A DNA stretch of 64,000 nucleotides from Erwinia persicina NBRC 102418 (GCF_001571305.1 NZ_BCTN01000001.1:496001-560000); one strand, 5' to 3'. Positions 27,486 through 37,323 are shown, counted from the first letter of the stretch. Program-made: numbers and translations. Notes: generated by a model not told the origin, from the letters alone.

Positions 27486-28133
27486 ATGAATAACCTGAAT
27501 GTCATTATTGCCGACGATCATCCTATTGTTCTGTTCGGTATTCGTAAGTCACTGGAACAAATTGAGTGGGTCAATGTTGTCGGTGAGTTCGAAGATTCCA
27601 CAGCCTTAATTAACAGCCTGTCCAAGCTTGATGCCAACGTACTGGTCACCGACCTGTCGATGCCTGGCGAAAAATATGGCGATGGTATTACGCTGATTAA
27701 ATACATCAAGCGTCATTACCCGGATCTGTCGATCATTGTTCTGACCATGAACAATAACCCGGCTATCCTCAGCGCCGTGCTGGATCTGGATATTGAAGGG
27801 ATCGTGCTGAAACAGGGCGCACCAACCGACCTGCCAAAAGCACTGGCTGCCCTGCAGAAAGGCAAGAAATATACGCCGGACAGCGTGGCAAAACTGCTGG
27901 AGAAAATCAGCGCGGGTGGTTACGGCGATAAACGTCTGTCACCGAAGGAAAGCGAAGTTCTGCGTCTGTTCGCAGAAGGCTTCCTGGTGACTGAAATTGC
28001 CAAGAAGCTAAACCGTAGTATTAAAACCATCAGTAGCCAGAAGAAATCAGCAATGATGAAGCTGGGCGTGGATAACGATATTGCGCTACTCAACTATCTG
28101 TCATCGGTGAGCATGTCGCCGGTTAAAGATTAA
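27486..28133 (+). CDS. rcsB: response regulator RcsB
   Basis: DNA-binding response regulator of the Rcs phosphorelay, controlling capsule, motility and biofilm genes with RcsA or alone. 215 residues: receiver domain (1-120) with acidic pocket DD at 10-11 and phospho-acceptor Asp56 in VLVTDLSMPG, and a LuxR/FixJ-type helix-turn-helix (about 148-205; LSPKESEVLRLFAEGFLVTE). Almost full identity with E. coli is apparent by eye. The ATG follows the rcsD stop by one base. A terminator follows, separating it from convergent rcsC. Confidence 0.98.
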   Translation: MNNLNVIIADDHPIVLFGIRKSLEQIEWVNVVGEFEDSTALINSLSKLDANVLVTDLSMPGEKYGDGITLIKYIKRHYPDLSIIVLTMNNNPAILSAVLDLDIEGIVLKQGAPTDLPKALAALQKGKKYTPDSVAKLLEKISAGGYGDKRLSPKESEVLRLFAEGFLVTEIAKKLNRSIKTISSQKKSAMMKLGVDNDIALLNYLSSVSMSPVKD

Positions 28134-28150
28134 GTTCCTGCGGAACGTAG

Positions 28151-28185
28151 GGGCTGGCCTTCTCTCTCTGGTCAGCCCTTATCTT
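28151..28185 (+). terminator. rcsDB terminator
   Basis: Stem GGGCTG (28151-28156) pairs with CAGCCC (28173-28178) around a CT-rich loop and is followed by TTATCTTTAATTTTA. It lies 17 bases after the rcsB stop, between the convergent rcsB and rcsC genes. Confidence 0.7.
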
Positions 28186-28201
28186 TAATTTTACTCTCCG
28201 G

Positions 28202-31057
28202 TCAGCCCCCCTCTTTTCTGCCTTTCCGCGCCTGTTCTGCATATAACGTTAACGCCTGCTGTAACGTATCCATAGTCACCGGTTTTGACAGACAGTTGTC
28301 CATCCCCGCATCAAGACAGCGCTGCTTTTCTTCCGCTAACGCATTTGCCGTCACCCCTACCACCGGGAAGGTTTTCCCCAGTTCACGCAGACGCCGCGTC
28401 AGGCCGTAGCCATCCAGGTTCGGCATATTGACGTCGGTCAGTACGATATCAATCTCGTTACGAGCAATAACATTCAGTGCGTCAAGGCCATCCCGCGCGG
28501 TTTTCACCCGGTAGCCCAGCGATCCGAGCTGGTCAGAGAGCAGCATACGGTTAATAGGATGATCGTCTACCACCAGGATAAGAATATCATCGTGGCTGGC
28601 GTGCTGTTCCTCTCTTGCGAGAGCCGCAGGCAGACCTTCCGGTAACCCCGTCTCTACCCGGTAGATACGGGCCAGCAGGGAAGGCAGTTCGTGTGGCGTC
28701 GTGGTCGCGCAGACCCAGTGACCGGACACCGTTTGTTGCGGAGCATCATTATGGCGATTATCAAACCGGATGGTCGCCCGAACCCCCTGCTCCGGCTGTA
28801 AATCGTAGTCGGTGATAATCACATCATCCGCTGCGGCCTGGCCAGCGTAATGTTTTACCTGAATGCCGTGATTGCCCAGTAACCGCATCAGGAATTTTTC
28901 CAGCTGTTCGTTACGCAGCGCCAGCCAGCACTGCTTCTCGTTCAGGCTGCTGTTCAACTCGGGTACCACTACCCGGCTGTTGTAGAGCGGAATTCGAATA
29001 ATAAACTGGCTGCCCATGCCAGGCTCAGAGTCTACCTCGATGTCGCCATCCATCATGTTGATCAGCTTTTCGCAAATCGCCAGCCCCAACCCGGTTCCCT
29101 GGAAATTACGCTGCACGCCGCTGCCGACCTGGAAGAACGGATCAAACAACCGTGTCAGCTCCTTCGCCGGGATCCCGACACCCGTGTCCCGCACGCGGAA
29201 GGCCAGGTAGCCATCTTTGACGTAGACATGCAGATTAATGCCGCCGGTATGGGTAAATTTAATGGCATTATTCAGCAGGTTAGAGATAACCTGCTGCAGG
29301 CGCATCGGGTCACCGTCAAGGGTGGCCGGAACATCGCTTTCAATAAAGCACCACAGCGTCAGGCGCTTTTTGACCACCATCGCCAGATAGTTGGAGGTGA
29401 TATGCGCCACCACTTCACGCGGGGAGAATTCCGCAGGTTCAATCTTCAGCTGCTCCGATTCGATTTTGGAGAAGTCGAGAATATCACTGATGATTTTCAG
29501 CAGCAGGCTGGAGGAGTTGTTCATCGCCGTTACCAGCGACTCAACGCCTGGCGGCAGTGACTTGGTTTGCAGCAGATCAAGATTGCCGATAATCCCGTAT
29601 AACGGCGTGCGCAGCTCGTGGCTGACGGTGGCCAGGAACATCGACTTGGACTGACTGGCCTGCTCGGCGGCCTGAGCCATCTCCTGCAGTGACTCTTCCA
29701 TTTTCACGCGCGCGCTGACGTCCACCAGTACACAAATCGCTACATTTTCATTGCGATAGCGTGAGTGCACAAAACTGATTTGCAGGTTGGTATTACTGCC
29801 GGTCAGCACATCGACAAAGTTAACCTGCTGCCCGCAGATGATCTCGGTTAAGCGCAGCCGATCTTCCTGCGTCAGCATCGTCAGGTAGTTGTGCGCCAGT
29901 TCATTACTGAGAATATTGGTTCCGTCGCTGGTGCGCAGGATGCAGATCCCGACCGGCGCTGAGGCGACAATCTTACGGTTAAACTGCTCGTGCTCCTCCA
30001 GCCGGTGGGCATTATCTTCGGCCGGGAGAAACATTCTGCGTTCAAACAACCAGGCCAGGGTAAACAGAACGATCGCACTGACCAGATTCAGCAACAGGGC
30101 ATTAATAATCAGAATTTTGAGCCGTTCGATCATCACATTGGTCGGCACAGAGTAGACAATACTGAGCGATGACGGCAGCAGACTCTTCTTCATAATTAAC
30201 TGGTCATAGTCGGACACGTAGCCGAACCATCCGGCCTCGTCAGGCAGGTCATCCGCAGAGAATTCCGGGCCATTGCGGGCCGAAGAGAGCAGCCGCTGGT
30301 TATTCTCATCCACCAGCGTGGCCGTGACCGGCATACTGCCCGGCATAATAAGATCATCCATGCGGATGCTCTGCTCTATGCCCAGTAAAGCGGCTACTTT
30401 ATTTGCCACATAGACCGGCGTGATCATGTAGTAATAGCCAACCCCAGGCTGCGAACCGGGATACACCCAGAACAGACTGCTTTTGCGCTCCTCGGCATCC
30501 CCACTGCGATATTTCAGAATGCGCTCGCGCAGAGACTTCAACACGCGTTCCCGTTCCGCAGGCTCGGTGGCGGGGCCAAAATCAGCCAGACAGGTGCTGT
30601 CATTACCGATAAAAAAGACCCGGTTCAGCTCATAGGAGGAAGCAAAGTTTTCTTTCCAGTAATTCAGGAAGTAGCTGAGCGGTTGCAGGGAGTTATTCCA
30701 GGTATGACTCATGGCGCTACAGTCTGAATCCGCATAAAGCGGATAGAACTGAGGCGGCGTCGCTTTAATCGACAACGAACCGTTCATCGCATCCGCCCCG
30801 TTAGCGGCGTTGTTCAGGCGGTTTTCAGCAATAAACTTCAGTTCGCGCGCCACGTCTGCGGAATGGCGTATGTACCACTGGGCCTGATCGTAGCTGGTAT
30901 TAAACTCCTGGCGGACCTGGGATTCTCTTTCGTGAACGACATTAATAATATAGAACGTCGTCAGTAGTGCGCCCAGCGTCCACAGCATCAGCGCCAGGGC
31001 GCGGAACAGATAGCGGGAGATCTTTAACGTCGTTCGGAAAGAGACAAGATATTTCAA
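28202..31057 (-). CDS. rcsC: hybrid sensor histidine kinase RcsC
   Basis: Inner-membrane hybrid kinase/phosphatase heading the Rcs phosphorelay. Domains: two membrane helices (about 15-40 and 310-335) flanking the periplasmic sensor; a PAS-like linker; HisKA with His480 in SHELRTPLYG; HATPase (N box NLLNNAIKF, G box GTGLGLAICEK); the ABL domain; and a C-terminal receiver with Asp875 in DIVLTDVNMP. I chose the TTG start at 31057 (LKYLVSFRTTLK, GTGGG upstream). It matches the E. coli N-terminus and brings the receiver Asp to residue 875 as in E. coli; alternatives are ATG 31078 or TTG 31087. Convergent with rcsB. Confidence 0.96.
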   Translation of the reverse strand: MKYLVSFRTTLKISRYLFRALALMLWTLGALLTTFYIINVVHERESQVRQEFNTSYDQAQWYIRHSADVARELKFIAENRLNNAANGADAMNGSLSIKATPPQFYPLYADSDCSAMSHTWNNSLQPLSYFLNYWKENFASSYELNRVFFIGNDSTCLADFGPATEPAERERVLKSLRERILKYRSGDAEERKSSLFWVYPGSQPGVGYYYMITPVYVANKVAALLGIEQSIRMDDLIMPGSMPVTATLVDENNQRLLSSARNGPEFSADDLPDEAGWFGYVSDYDQLIMKKSLLPSSLSIVYSVPTNVMIERLKILIINALLLNLVSAIVLFTLAWLFERRMFLPAEDNAHRLEEHEQFNRKIVASAPVGICILRTSDGTNILSNELAHNYLTMLTQEDRLRLTEIICGQQVNFVDVLTGSNTNLQISFVHSRYRNENVAICVLVDVSARVKMEESLQEMAQAAEQASQSKSMFLATVSHELRTPLYGIIGNLDLLQTKSLPPGVESLVTAMNNSSSLLLKIISDILDFSKIESEQLKIEPAEFSPREVVAHITSNYLAMVVKKRLTLWCFIESDVPATLDGDPMRLQQVISNLLNNAIKFTHTGGINLHVYVKDGYLAFRVRDTGVGIPAKELTRLFDPFFQVGSGVQRNFQGTGLGLAICEKLINMMDGDIEVDSEPGMGSQFIIRIPLYNSRVVVPELNSSLNEKQCWLALRNEQLEKFLMRLLGNHGIQVKHYAGQAAADDVIITDYDLQPEQGVRATIRFDNRHNDAPQQTVSGHWVCATTTPHELPSLLARIYRVETGLPEGLPAALAREEQHASHDDILILVVDDHPINRMLLSDQLGSLGYRVKTARDGLDALNVIARNEIDIVLTDVNMPNLDGYGLTRRLRELGKTFPVVGVTANALAEEKQRCLDAGMDNCLSKPVTMDTLQQALTLYAEQARKGRKEGG

Positions 31058-31162
31058 GCGTAACCCACTGGCAGCCATAACGGACAAAAGAAAATGATTG
31101 CCGATACAGTAGCGTCAGCATGGTAAAAAAGCCAGTTATCCCCGCCGACGCCGCACGCTATT

Positions 31163-32134
31163 TCAGTGATTTTCAGCCTGTTCCCAGGCCTCTTTTCGCC
31201 ACTGCGTCGGTGTTTTTCCGGTGATGCGTCGAAACTCACGATTAAAGTTGGATTTAGTCTGAAAACCGACGTGTTCCATTACCTCAATAACGGTCTCACC
31301 ACTGCCCTTCAGCCGATCGCCCGCTTCACGAATGCGCCAGCCATTGATGTAGTGTGACACGCTCTGCTGATGCAGGGCGTTTATCGCCGCCGACACCTGC
31401 CGCGACGGGATGCCGGCCTTGCGTGCCAGCCGCGTCAGGCTCAGCTGGGGTTCCCGGTACAGTCCGTCCTGCATCAGGGCCTCAATCCGCGTCATCACCG
31501 CCCCGTCCTCAGGACTGGCCAGTCTGGCGATCCGGGGGGTGACCTGCGGGGAGCTTTGCCGGGCGAGCAGCAGCAGCAGCGACATCACGCCCACCATCAA
31601 CAGATTGCCTACCAACCTTGAGCCATCGCTTCCCTTTCCGGCGGCAAAGACCACAGAGCCTGAAATAATGACATCCAGCCACGCCACGGCGATCAGCAGC
31701 AGCGCCAGCGCCTGCCAGCCGCGCAACGTCAGCGCACCGTCATTGCCCGGCACCACACTGCCCCGCCGGAGCCGCCAAAACATCAGGCCGGCACAGCCCA
31801 GCCAGACTATGGTCATCAGAACGTCAATACCCTGGGGGAAGAACAGCACGCAGGCGACCATCATCGCCAGAACCAGCGCGCTGTAGCCAGTCCTCAGCGG
31901 CCCCCCTGTCGCCTGCAGCAGTGCCAGATGACACAGCAAAGGCAGAGCCGCAGCGGTCACCGGCTGCAGCCTGCGCCAGAAAAACTCCTGCGGTAGCAGC
32001 ACGGCCAGCCCGGCAATCAGGCTGTGTACCAGACACAGACCAAGCAGCAGCTGGAAAAGATGCCCGCGATCGCGGCGCTGCAACAACAGCAGAATGCAGA
32101 TCAGACTGAGCAGAAAATTAACCGGTATCAGCAT
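31163..32134 (-). CDS. membrane-embedded AraC-family transcriptional regulator
   Basis: 323 residues. The N-terminal about 195 residues contain some six or seven hydrophobic helices (for example LLSLICILLLL and ALALLLIAVAWLDVIISGSVV). The C-terminal about 105 residues form an AraC/XylS DNA-binding domain with two helix-turn-helix motifs (LTRLARKAGIPSRQVSAAIN; VIEVMEHVGFQTKSNFNREF, then RRITGKTPTQWR). The layout suggests a membrane sensor that binds DNA directly. I cannot name an E. coli orthologue. It is divergent from the exported hydrolase gene at 32211 with 76 bp between, so it may regulate that gene. E. coli has unrelated ato genes between rcsC and gyrA. Confidence 0.85.
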   Translation of the reverse strand: MLIPVNFLLSLICILLLLQRRDRGHLFQLLLGLCLVHSLIAGLAVLLPQEFFWRRLQPVTAAALPLLCHLALLQATGGPLRTGYSALVLAMMVACVLFFPQGIDVLMTIVWLGCAGLMFWRLRRGSVVPGNDGALTLRGWQALALLLIAVAWLDVIISGSVVFAAGKGSDGSRLVGNLLMVGVMSLLLLLARQSSPQVTPRIARLASPEDGAVMTRIEALMQDGLYREPQLSLTRLARKAGIPSRQVSAAINALHQQSVSHYINGWRIREAGDRLKGSGETVIEVMEHVGFQTKSNFNREFRRITGKTPTQWRKEAWEQAENH

Positions 32135-32210
32135 AGGACTCTATCGCGATCGAGGACGCCACGCGCCTGTAAAGTTCTGATAATACGCCTTTTCTAGCTC
32201 AGGAGTGAAT

Positions 32211-33221
32211 ATGATGCGCACTATTATTTCCGCCATACTGCTGGTTCTCAGTTACCCCGTATGGAGCTTTTCCGTTGGCACTCAGCAGGATATCGTCGTG
32301 GATCCCCACACTCAGCGCAGCCTCAGTGTTCGTCTCTTCTACCCCAGCCACACTCAGCAGCAGGCGGAGCTGCAGGCAGAAAGCGGCGTCTTCTCCGGCT
32401 TCACGGCCATCCCTCACGCACCGCTGGCGGCAGGACGTTTTCCACTGATTATTCTCAGCCACGGTAGCGGCGGTAATAATACCAGCCTCGCCTGGCTGGC
32501 CGTGCCGCTGGCGGCGCGGGGGATTGTGGTGATTGCCGCCAGCCATCCCGGCAGCACCACGGGTGACTCGCGGCCTGCTACCGACCTGACCCTGCAAACA
32601 GCCGATCTCTCCGCTCTGCTGACTCACTACCTGGCGAGTCCGGTCTGGCAGCAGGCCATAGACCGGCAAAAAATCGGTGCAGTAGGACACTCAAAAGGGG
32701 GTTACAGCGTGCTGGCACTGGCCGGTGGCCGGATAAACCGTCAGCGGCTGAACCACTACTGCCAGACAATGCCGCAGATGCCAGACTGCCAGTTTTACTA
32801 CCGTGACGGTGTCCGGCTGGAAAAAACCGATGATACCCGACTGGCGGCCAGCTATCGCGACCGCCGCTTCCGGTTTGTCGTCGCTCTTGACCCGGCGATG
32901 AGCTACGTCCTGATCCCGGACAGCCTCCGCACCATCAACGTGCCGGTGCTGGCGATAGCCGCCGGGTATTATATTCGCGCCACCGGCAGTCTGACGCTGG
33001 GCGTCGATGGTCTGTCGCTGCCGCAGGTGAAGCTGCAGGACGCGGGGCATTTCGACTTCCTGCCGGTATGTCAGCCGTCAGCAACGGCGATTCTGGCGGA
33101 GGAAGGCGAGGCTTTCCTCTGCGAAACGCCTCGCGCACAGAGGGAGGCGATCCATCAGCAGACGCTGGCAGCCATCAGCCAGTTTATGCAGCATAACGGC
33201 TTTCTCAACGTACCACGCTAG
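32211..33221 (+). CDS. exported alpha/beta hydrolase (dienelactone/PAF-acetylhydrolase-like)
   Basis: 336 residues with a Sec signal peptide (MMRTIISAILLVLSYPVWSFS). The alpha/beta-hydrolase core includes an oxyanion-type LSHGSGG turn (82-88), nucleophile Ser161 in GHSKGG and a late DAGHFDF segment likely to supply the catalytic His. It probably acts in the periplasm as an esterase or lipase; the substrate is unknown. Resemblance to the predicted dienelactone hydrolase/PAF-acetylhydrolase group is from fold features only. The start at 32211 has AGGAG five bases upstream; a GTG at 32205 overlaps that site and is rejected. Divergent partner of the membrane AraC-type regulator and convergent with gyrA. 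Confidence 0.82.
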   Translation: MMRTIISAILLVLSYPVWSFSVGTQQDIVVDPHTQRSLSVRLFYPSHTQQQAELQAESGVFSGFTAIPHAPLAAGRFPLIILSHGSGGNNTSLAWLAVPLAARGIVVIAASHPGSTTGDSRPATDLTLQTADLSALLTHYLASPVWQQAIDRQKIGAVGHSKGGYSVLALAGGRINRQRLNHYCQTMPQMPDCQFYYRDGVRLEKTDDTRLAASYRDRRFRFVVALDPAMSYVLIPDSLRTINVPVLAIAAGYYIRATGSLTLGVDGLSLPQVKLQDAGHFDFLPVCQPSATAILAEEGEAFLCETPRAQREAIHQQTLAAISQFMQHNGFLNVPR

Positions 33222-33235
33222 CCTGAATCGCAGGC

Positions 33236-33267
33236 AAAAAAAAGCCGGTTCGCAGTGAACCGGCTTT
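33236..33267 (-). terminator. gyrA rho-independent terminator
   Basis: Perfect 11-bp stem AAAGCCGGTTC (33241-33251) / GAACCGGCTTT (33257-33267) with a 5-base loop. On the minus strand it is followed by a T8 run and lies 16 bases after the gyrA stop. On the plus strand it is followed by only TTTCTCC, so it may also weakly end the hydrolase transcript. Confidence 0.9.
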
Positions 33268-33283
33268 CTCCAGGGGCTAAGGA

Positions 33284-35920
33284 TTACTCCTCATCAGCCT
33301 CCGGGGCATCGTCGTCGTTTTCCACTTCCGGGGCGATATCATCATCCCCTTCCGCAATGCTGCCATCGATAGCATCCAGTTCATCTTCTGCTACCGGTTC
33401 AGCCACGCGCTGCAGGCCAACCACGTTCTCATCTTCTGCGGTACGGATCAGGATAACACCCTGGGTGTTACGCCCTACCACACTCACTTCAGAAACACGG
33501 GTACGTACCAGCGTGCCAGCATCGGTGATCATCATGATCTGATCGCTGTCAACAACCTGTACTGCCCCGATGACCGGCCCGTTACGCTCAGTCACTTTGA
33601 TGGAGATGACGCCCTGGGTTGCACGCGACTTGGTCGGATACTCGCTGTTAGCAGTACGCTTGCCGTAGCCGTTCTGCGTGACGGTCATGATCGCACCATC
33701 ATCACGCGGTACAATCAGTGACACAACACGGTCGCCTTCCGCCAGCTTGATACCGCGCACGCCGGAAGCCGTACGGCCCATAGCACGCACTGCACTTTCT
33801 GCGAAGCGAACCACTTTACCAGCGGCGGAGAACAGCATCGCTTCATCGCTGCCGTTGGTCAGTGCCACGCCGATCAGCTCATCATCATCACGCAGGTTGA
33901 CGGCAATAATACCGGCGCTGCGCGGACGGCTGAACTCTTTCAGCGCGGTTTTCTTCACGGTACCGCTGGCGGTAGCCATAAAGATATTGAAGCCTTCAGC
34001 ATACTCGCGTACCGGCAGGATCGCCGTAATACGTTCGTTGGCTTCCAGCGGCAGCAGGTTGACGATAGGACGTCCACGCGCACCACGGCTGGCTTCCGGC
34101 AGCTGATAAACCTTCATCCAGTACAGACGGCCCCGGCTTGAGAAGCAGAGAATGGTGTCATGGGTGTTGGCCACCAGCAGGCGGTCAATAAAGTCTTCTT
34201 CTTTGATACGTGCGGCTGACTTGCCTTTACCACCGCGGCGCTGCGCTTCGTAATCCGTCAGAGGCTGATACTTGACGTAGCCCTGGTGCGACAGGGTCAC
34301 AACAACATCTTCCTGGTTAATCAGGTCTTCGATGTTGATGTCGGCACTGTTGGCGGTAATTTCGGTGCGACGCTTGTCGCCGAACTGATCGCGGATCAGC
34401 TCCAGCTCTTCGCGGATCACTTCCATCAGGCGCTCGGAGCTGCCCAGAATACGCAGCAGTTCGGCAATCTGCTCCAGCAGCTCTTTATATTCGTCGAGCA
34501 GTTTTTCATGCTCAAGACCCGTCAGTTTCTGCAGGCGTAAATCCAGGATCGCCTGAGCCTGCTGCTCGGTCAGATAGTACTGGCCATCGCGAATACCGAA
34601 CTCATCTTCCAGCCACTCAGGGCGGGCAGCATCGTCACCGGCACGTTCCAGCATCGCCGAGACATTTCCCAGCGCCCATGGCTGTGCAATCAGACCCGCT
34701 TTCGCTTCCGACGGGGATGCTGCACGGCGGATTAACTCGATAATCGGGTCAATATTGGCCAGTGCCACGGCAAGGGCTTCGAGGATATGGGCACGATCGC
34801 GCGCTTTGCGCAGTTCAAAGATGGTACGGCGGGTGATCACTTCACGACGGTGACGCACGAAGGCTTCCAGAATATCCTTCAGCGGCATAATCTTAGGCTG
34901 GCCCTGATGCAGTGCCACCATGTTGATGCCAAAGGACGTCTGAAGCTGGGTCAGCGAATAAAGGTTATTCAGCACCACTTCGCCTACCGCATCGCGTTTC
35001 ACTTCGATCACGATACGCATACCGTCTTTATCAGACTCATCGCGCAGCGCGCTGATGCCTTCAAGACGTTTCTCTTTAACCAGTTCAGCAATCTTCTCAA
35101 TCAGGCGCGCTTTGTTCACCTGATAAGGGATTTCATGCACGATAATGGTTTCGCGACCGGTTTTTGCGTCGACTTCCACTTCGCCACGGGCGCGGATGTA
35201 AATTTTACCCCGGCCGGTGCGATAGGCTTCTTCGATTCCACGGCGACCGTTGATGATCGCGGCTGTCGGGAAGTCCGGGCCAGGGATGTGCTCCATCAGG
35301 CCTTCAACGGTAATATTCTCGTCTTCGATATACGCCAGACAGCCGTTAATCACTTCAATCAGGTTGTGCGGTGGAATATTGGTCGCCATACCGACTGCAA
35401 TCCCTGAGGAGCCGTTAATCAGCAGGTTGGGTACCCGCGTTGGCATCACTTCCGGGATCTGCTCAGTGCCATCATAGTTTGGCACAAAGTCGACGGTGTC
35501 TTTTTCCAGATCCGCTAACAATTCGTGAGCGATTTTGGACATACGGACTTCGGTATAACGCATTGCCGCAGCGGAGTCGCCGTCCACGGAACCGAAGTTA
35601 CCCTGGCCATCAACCAGCATATAACGCAGCGAGAACGGCTGTGCCATACGCACGATGGTGTCATACACGGCGGTGTCGCCATGAGGGTGATATTTACCGA
35701 TAACGTCGCCGACGACACGGGCGGATTTTTTATAAGCTTTGTTCCAGTCATTACCGAGCACGTTCATAGCGTAAAGCACGCGGCGGTGAACCGGCTTTAA
35801 GCCATCACGGACATCTGGCAGCGCACGGCCAACGATGACCGACATTGCGTAATCCAGATAGGAGTTCTTTAACTCTTCTTCGATATTGACCGGTGTAATT
35901 TCGCGGGCGAGGTCGCTCAT
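33284..35920 (-). CDS. gyrA: DNA gyrase subunit A
   Basis: Breakage-reunion subunit of DNA gyrase; with GyrB it introduces negative supercoils using ATP. 878 residues (E. coli 875). The active-site Tyr122 lies in [11 protein letters not shown]. The quinolone-resistance region is [10 protein letters not shown]: position 83 is Thr (ACC) where E. coli has Ser, and Asp87 is intact. The GyrA box QRRGGKG begins the C-terminal beta-pinwheel domain, and the tail is acidic. The start at 35920 ([17 protein letters not shown]) matches E. coli; an upstream in-frame extension to 35974 is rejected. A strong terminator follows, and the divergent neighbour is ubiG. Confidence 0.99.
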   Translation of the reverse strand: MSDLAREITPVNIEEELKNSYLDYAMSVIVGRALPDVRDGLKPVHRRVLYAMNVLGNDWNKAYKKSARVVGDVIGKYHPHGDTAVYDTIVRMAQPFSLRYMLVDGQGNFGSVDGDSAAAMRYTEVRMSKIAHELLADLEKDTVDFVPNYDGTEQIPEVMPTRVPNLLINGSSGIAVGMATNIPPHNLIEVINGCLAYIEDENITVEGLMEHIPGPDFPTAAIINGRRGIEEAYRTGRGKIYIRARGEVEVDAKTGRETIIVHEIPYQVNKARLIEKIAELVKEKRLEGISALRDESDKDGMRIVIEVKRDAVGEVVLNNLYSLTQLQTSFGINMVALHQGQPKIMPLKDILEAFVRHRREVITRRTIFELRKARDRAHILEALAVALANIDPIIELIRRAASPSEAKAGLIAQPWALGNVSAMLERAGDDAARPEWLEDEFGIRDGQYYLTEQQAQAILDLRLQKLTGLEHEKLLDEYKELLEQIAELLRILGSSERLMEVIREELELIRDQFGDKRRTEITANSADINIEDLINQEDVVVTLSHQGYVKYQPLTDYEAQRRGGKGKSAARIKEEDFIDRLLVANTHDTILCFSSRGRLYWMKVYQLPEASRGARGRPIVNLLPLEANERITAILPVREYAEGFNIFMATASGTVKKTALKEFSRPRSAGIIAVNLRDDDELIGVALTNGSDEAMLFSAAGKVVRFAESAVRAMGRTASGVRGIKLAEGDRVVSLIVPRDDGAIMTVTQNGYGKRTANSEYPTKSRATQGVISIKVTERNGPVIGAVQVVDSDQIMMITDAGTLVRTRVSEVSVVGRNTQGVILIRTAEDENVVGLQRVAEPVAEDELDAIDGSIAEGDDDIAPEVENDDDAPEADEE

Positions 35921-35964
35921 GGACGCGCTTTCCTTACTGTTATTCCCGGATTCAAAGGTGCGAA

Positions 35965-35993
35965 AGTATATCACATTGCGTCCAGGTGTTGAA
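35965..35993 (-). promoter_or_regulatory. probable gyrA promoter
   Basis: On the minus strand a TATACT -10 (35965-35970) is 17 bp from a weak -35-like TTCAAC (35988-35993), about 45 bases upstream of the gyrA ATG. No other good hexamer pair is visible. Supercoiling control is known for gyrA in E. coli but cannot be read from the sequence. Confidence 0.45.
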
Positions 35994-36087
35994 TGGAAAG
36001 CATCGCTTTGGCCGCTTTATTGCATTCTGTCTCTTTGTGGATCCGCTACCCTGACAGCCCCCCGTCAACATGCGCCCCCTACAAAGA

Positions 36088-36116
36088 TGCAACTTGAACG
36101 ATGAGGGGTATATACT
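36088..36116 (+). promoter_or_regulatory. possible ubiG promoter
   Basis: A TATACT -10 (36111-36116) lies 31 bases upstream of the ubiG ATG. The only -35 candidate at 17-bp spacing, TGCAAC (36088-36093), is poor. GGAG precedes the ubiG start codon. Confidence 0.35.
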
Positions 36117-36146
36117 GCGTCAAACTTTGGCTGGAGTATTAACCCA

Positions 36147-36878
36147 ATGAATGCAGAACAAAACACAGGCACACAGAACGTTGACCACGGTGAGATCGCC
36201 AAATTCGAAGCCGTCGCATCACGCTGGTGGGACCTGGAAGGGGAGTTCAAACCCCTGCACCGCATCAATCCGCTGCGCCTTGGCTGGATTGCTCAACACG
36301 CGGATGGCCTGTTTGGCAAAAAGGTGCTGGATGTCGGCTGCGGCGGCGGTATTCTCGCTGAAAGCATGGCACGCGAAGGCGCAAACGTCACCGGCCTGGA
36401 TATGGGGGCGGAACCGCTGGAAGTGGCACGCCTGCATGCGCTGGAGAGCGGTGTCACCATTGATTACGTCCAGCAGACCGTGGAAGAACACGCGGAGCAG
36501 TTCGCCGGTCAGTACGACGTGGTGACCTGCATGGAGATGCTGGAGCACGTGCCGGACCCGCGTTCCGTGGTTCACGCCTGCGCGCGTCTGGTGAAGCCGG
36601 GGGGGGAAGTCTTTTTCTCCACTCTTAACCGCAACAGCAAATCCTGGCTGATGGCGATTATCGGTGCGGAATACGTCCTGCGTATGGTGCCACGCGGCAC
36701 GCACGATATTAAAAAGTTTATTCGCCCGGCGGAACTGCTGAACTGGGTGGATGAAACGCCCCTACGTGAACGTCATATCATTGGCCTGCACTACAATCCC
36801 GTGACCAATCACTTTAAGCTGGCCCCGGGTGTCGATGTTAACTATATGGTGCACGCACATCGCGCGCCCGACACGTAA
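36147..36878 (+). CDS. ubiG: ubiquinone/demethylmenaquinone-pathway O-methyltransferase UbiG
   Basis: SAM-dependent O-methyltransferase that performs both O-methylation steps in ubiquinone synthesis in the cytoplasm. 243 residues with class I methyltransferase motif [14 protein letters not shown], the acidic motif II region VTGLDMG, and post-I motifs [15 protein letters not shown] and [16 protein letters not shown]-terminal [19 protein letters not shown] is a UbiG hallmark. The start has GGAG eleven bases upstream. Divergent from gyrA and upstream of nrdA, as in E. coli. Confidence 0.98.
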   Translation: MNAEQNTGTQNVDHGEIAKFEAVASRWWDLEGEFKPLHRINPLRLGWIAQHADGLFGKKVLDVGCGGGILAESMAREGANVTGLDMGAEPLEVARLHALESGVTIDYVQQTVEEHAEQFAGQYDVVTCMEMLEHVPDPRSVVHACARLVKPGGEVFFSTLNRNSKSWLMAIIGAEYVLRMVPRGTHDIKKFIRPAELLNWVDETPLRERHIIGLHYNPVTNHFKLAPGVDVNYMVHAHRAPDT

Positions 36879-36890
36879 AGACGAACTTAC

Positions 36891-36910
36891 GGGCGGAGAA
36901 CATTCCGCCC
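36891..36910 (+). terminator. hairpin after ubiG
   Basis: A 7-bp perfect stem GGGCGGA/TCCGCCC lies 12 bases after the ubiG stop. No T-run follows immediately, although TTTTGCCTTTC comes ten bases later, so termination would be weak or factor-assisted. Confidence 0.38.
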
Positions 36911-37237
36911 ATACCGCAGGGTTTTGCCTTTCATTGCCGGACAGGGATAAGATCGTTTTCGTCTTACCTCTCGCTTTGGGATCAGAGTACGCTGTGACCA
37001 TCATGCCAGTTTGGCTGTGAGGCGCGCTATCATGTGTACTTTTGCAGCAACAAAATGCTGGAAATTTTCAGGCTGAACAAGAAACCCGCGCTCGATCAAA
37101 ATTCTAAAAAATTTCTCAACCCATTGACAATGACCCAGGGCCTTGAGAAACGTGGACTTAGGAAAAATGCGCCCCCCACAACCGTAGTTTTCCCTGAAAA
37201 TCAAGCCTTGTTAAGCACGCGGAAATTACTAGAATAC

Positions 37238-37323
37238 TCACCATATTGTTATCAAGATTTCCCTCAACCCCTATATATAGTGTTTATCCACAGAGTTACT
37301 CACAATGAGAAATCTGTGTATAA
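37238..37323 (+). promoter_or_regulatory. nrdA control region: two NrdR boxes and two DnaA boxes
   Basis: Two NrdR-type sites are visible. One has the core ACCATATTGT (centre 37244.5) and the other CTATATATAG with flanking AGTGT (centre 37275.5). The centres are 31 bp apart, the helical spacing known for NrdR pairs. A perfect DnaA box TTATCCACA lies at 37284-37292, and TTATACACA is on the minus strand at 37315-37323. This matches E. coli, where NrdR represses and DnaA modulates nrdAB with replication. The remaining ubiG-nrdA spacer (36911-37237) shows nothing I can identify. Confidence 0.78.

Noticed and set aside
33222..33267. Possible sRNA gene between the hydrolase and gyrA
   Set aside because: The only structure is the strong minus-strand gyrA terminator. 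The spacer is too short and has no promoter.
35921..35974. 18-residue N-terminal extension of GyrA
   Set aside because: The conserved GyrA start [11 protein letters not shown] is at 35920, and the extension overlaps the promoter region.
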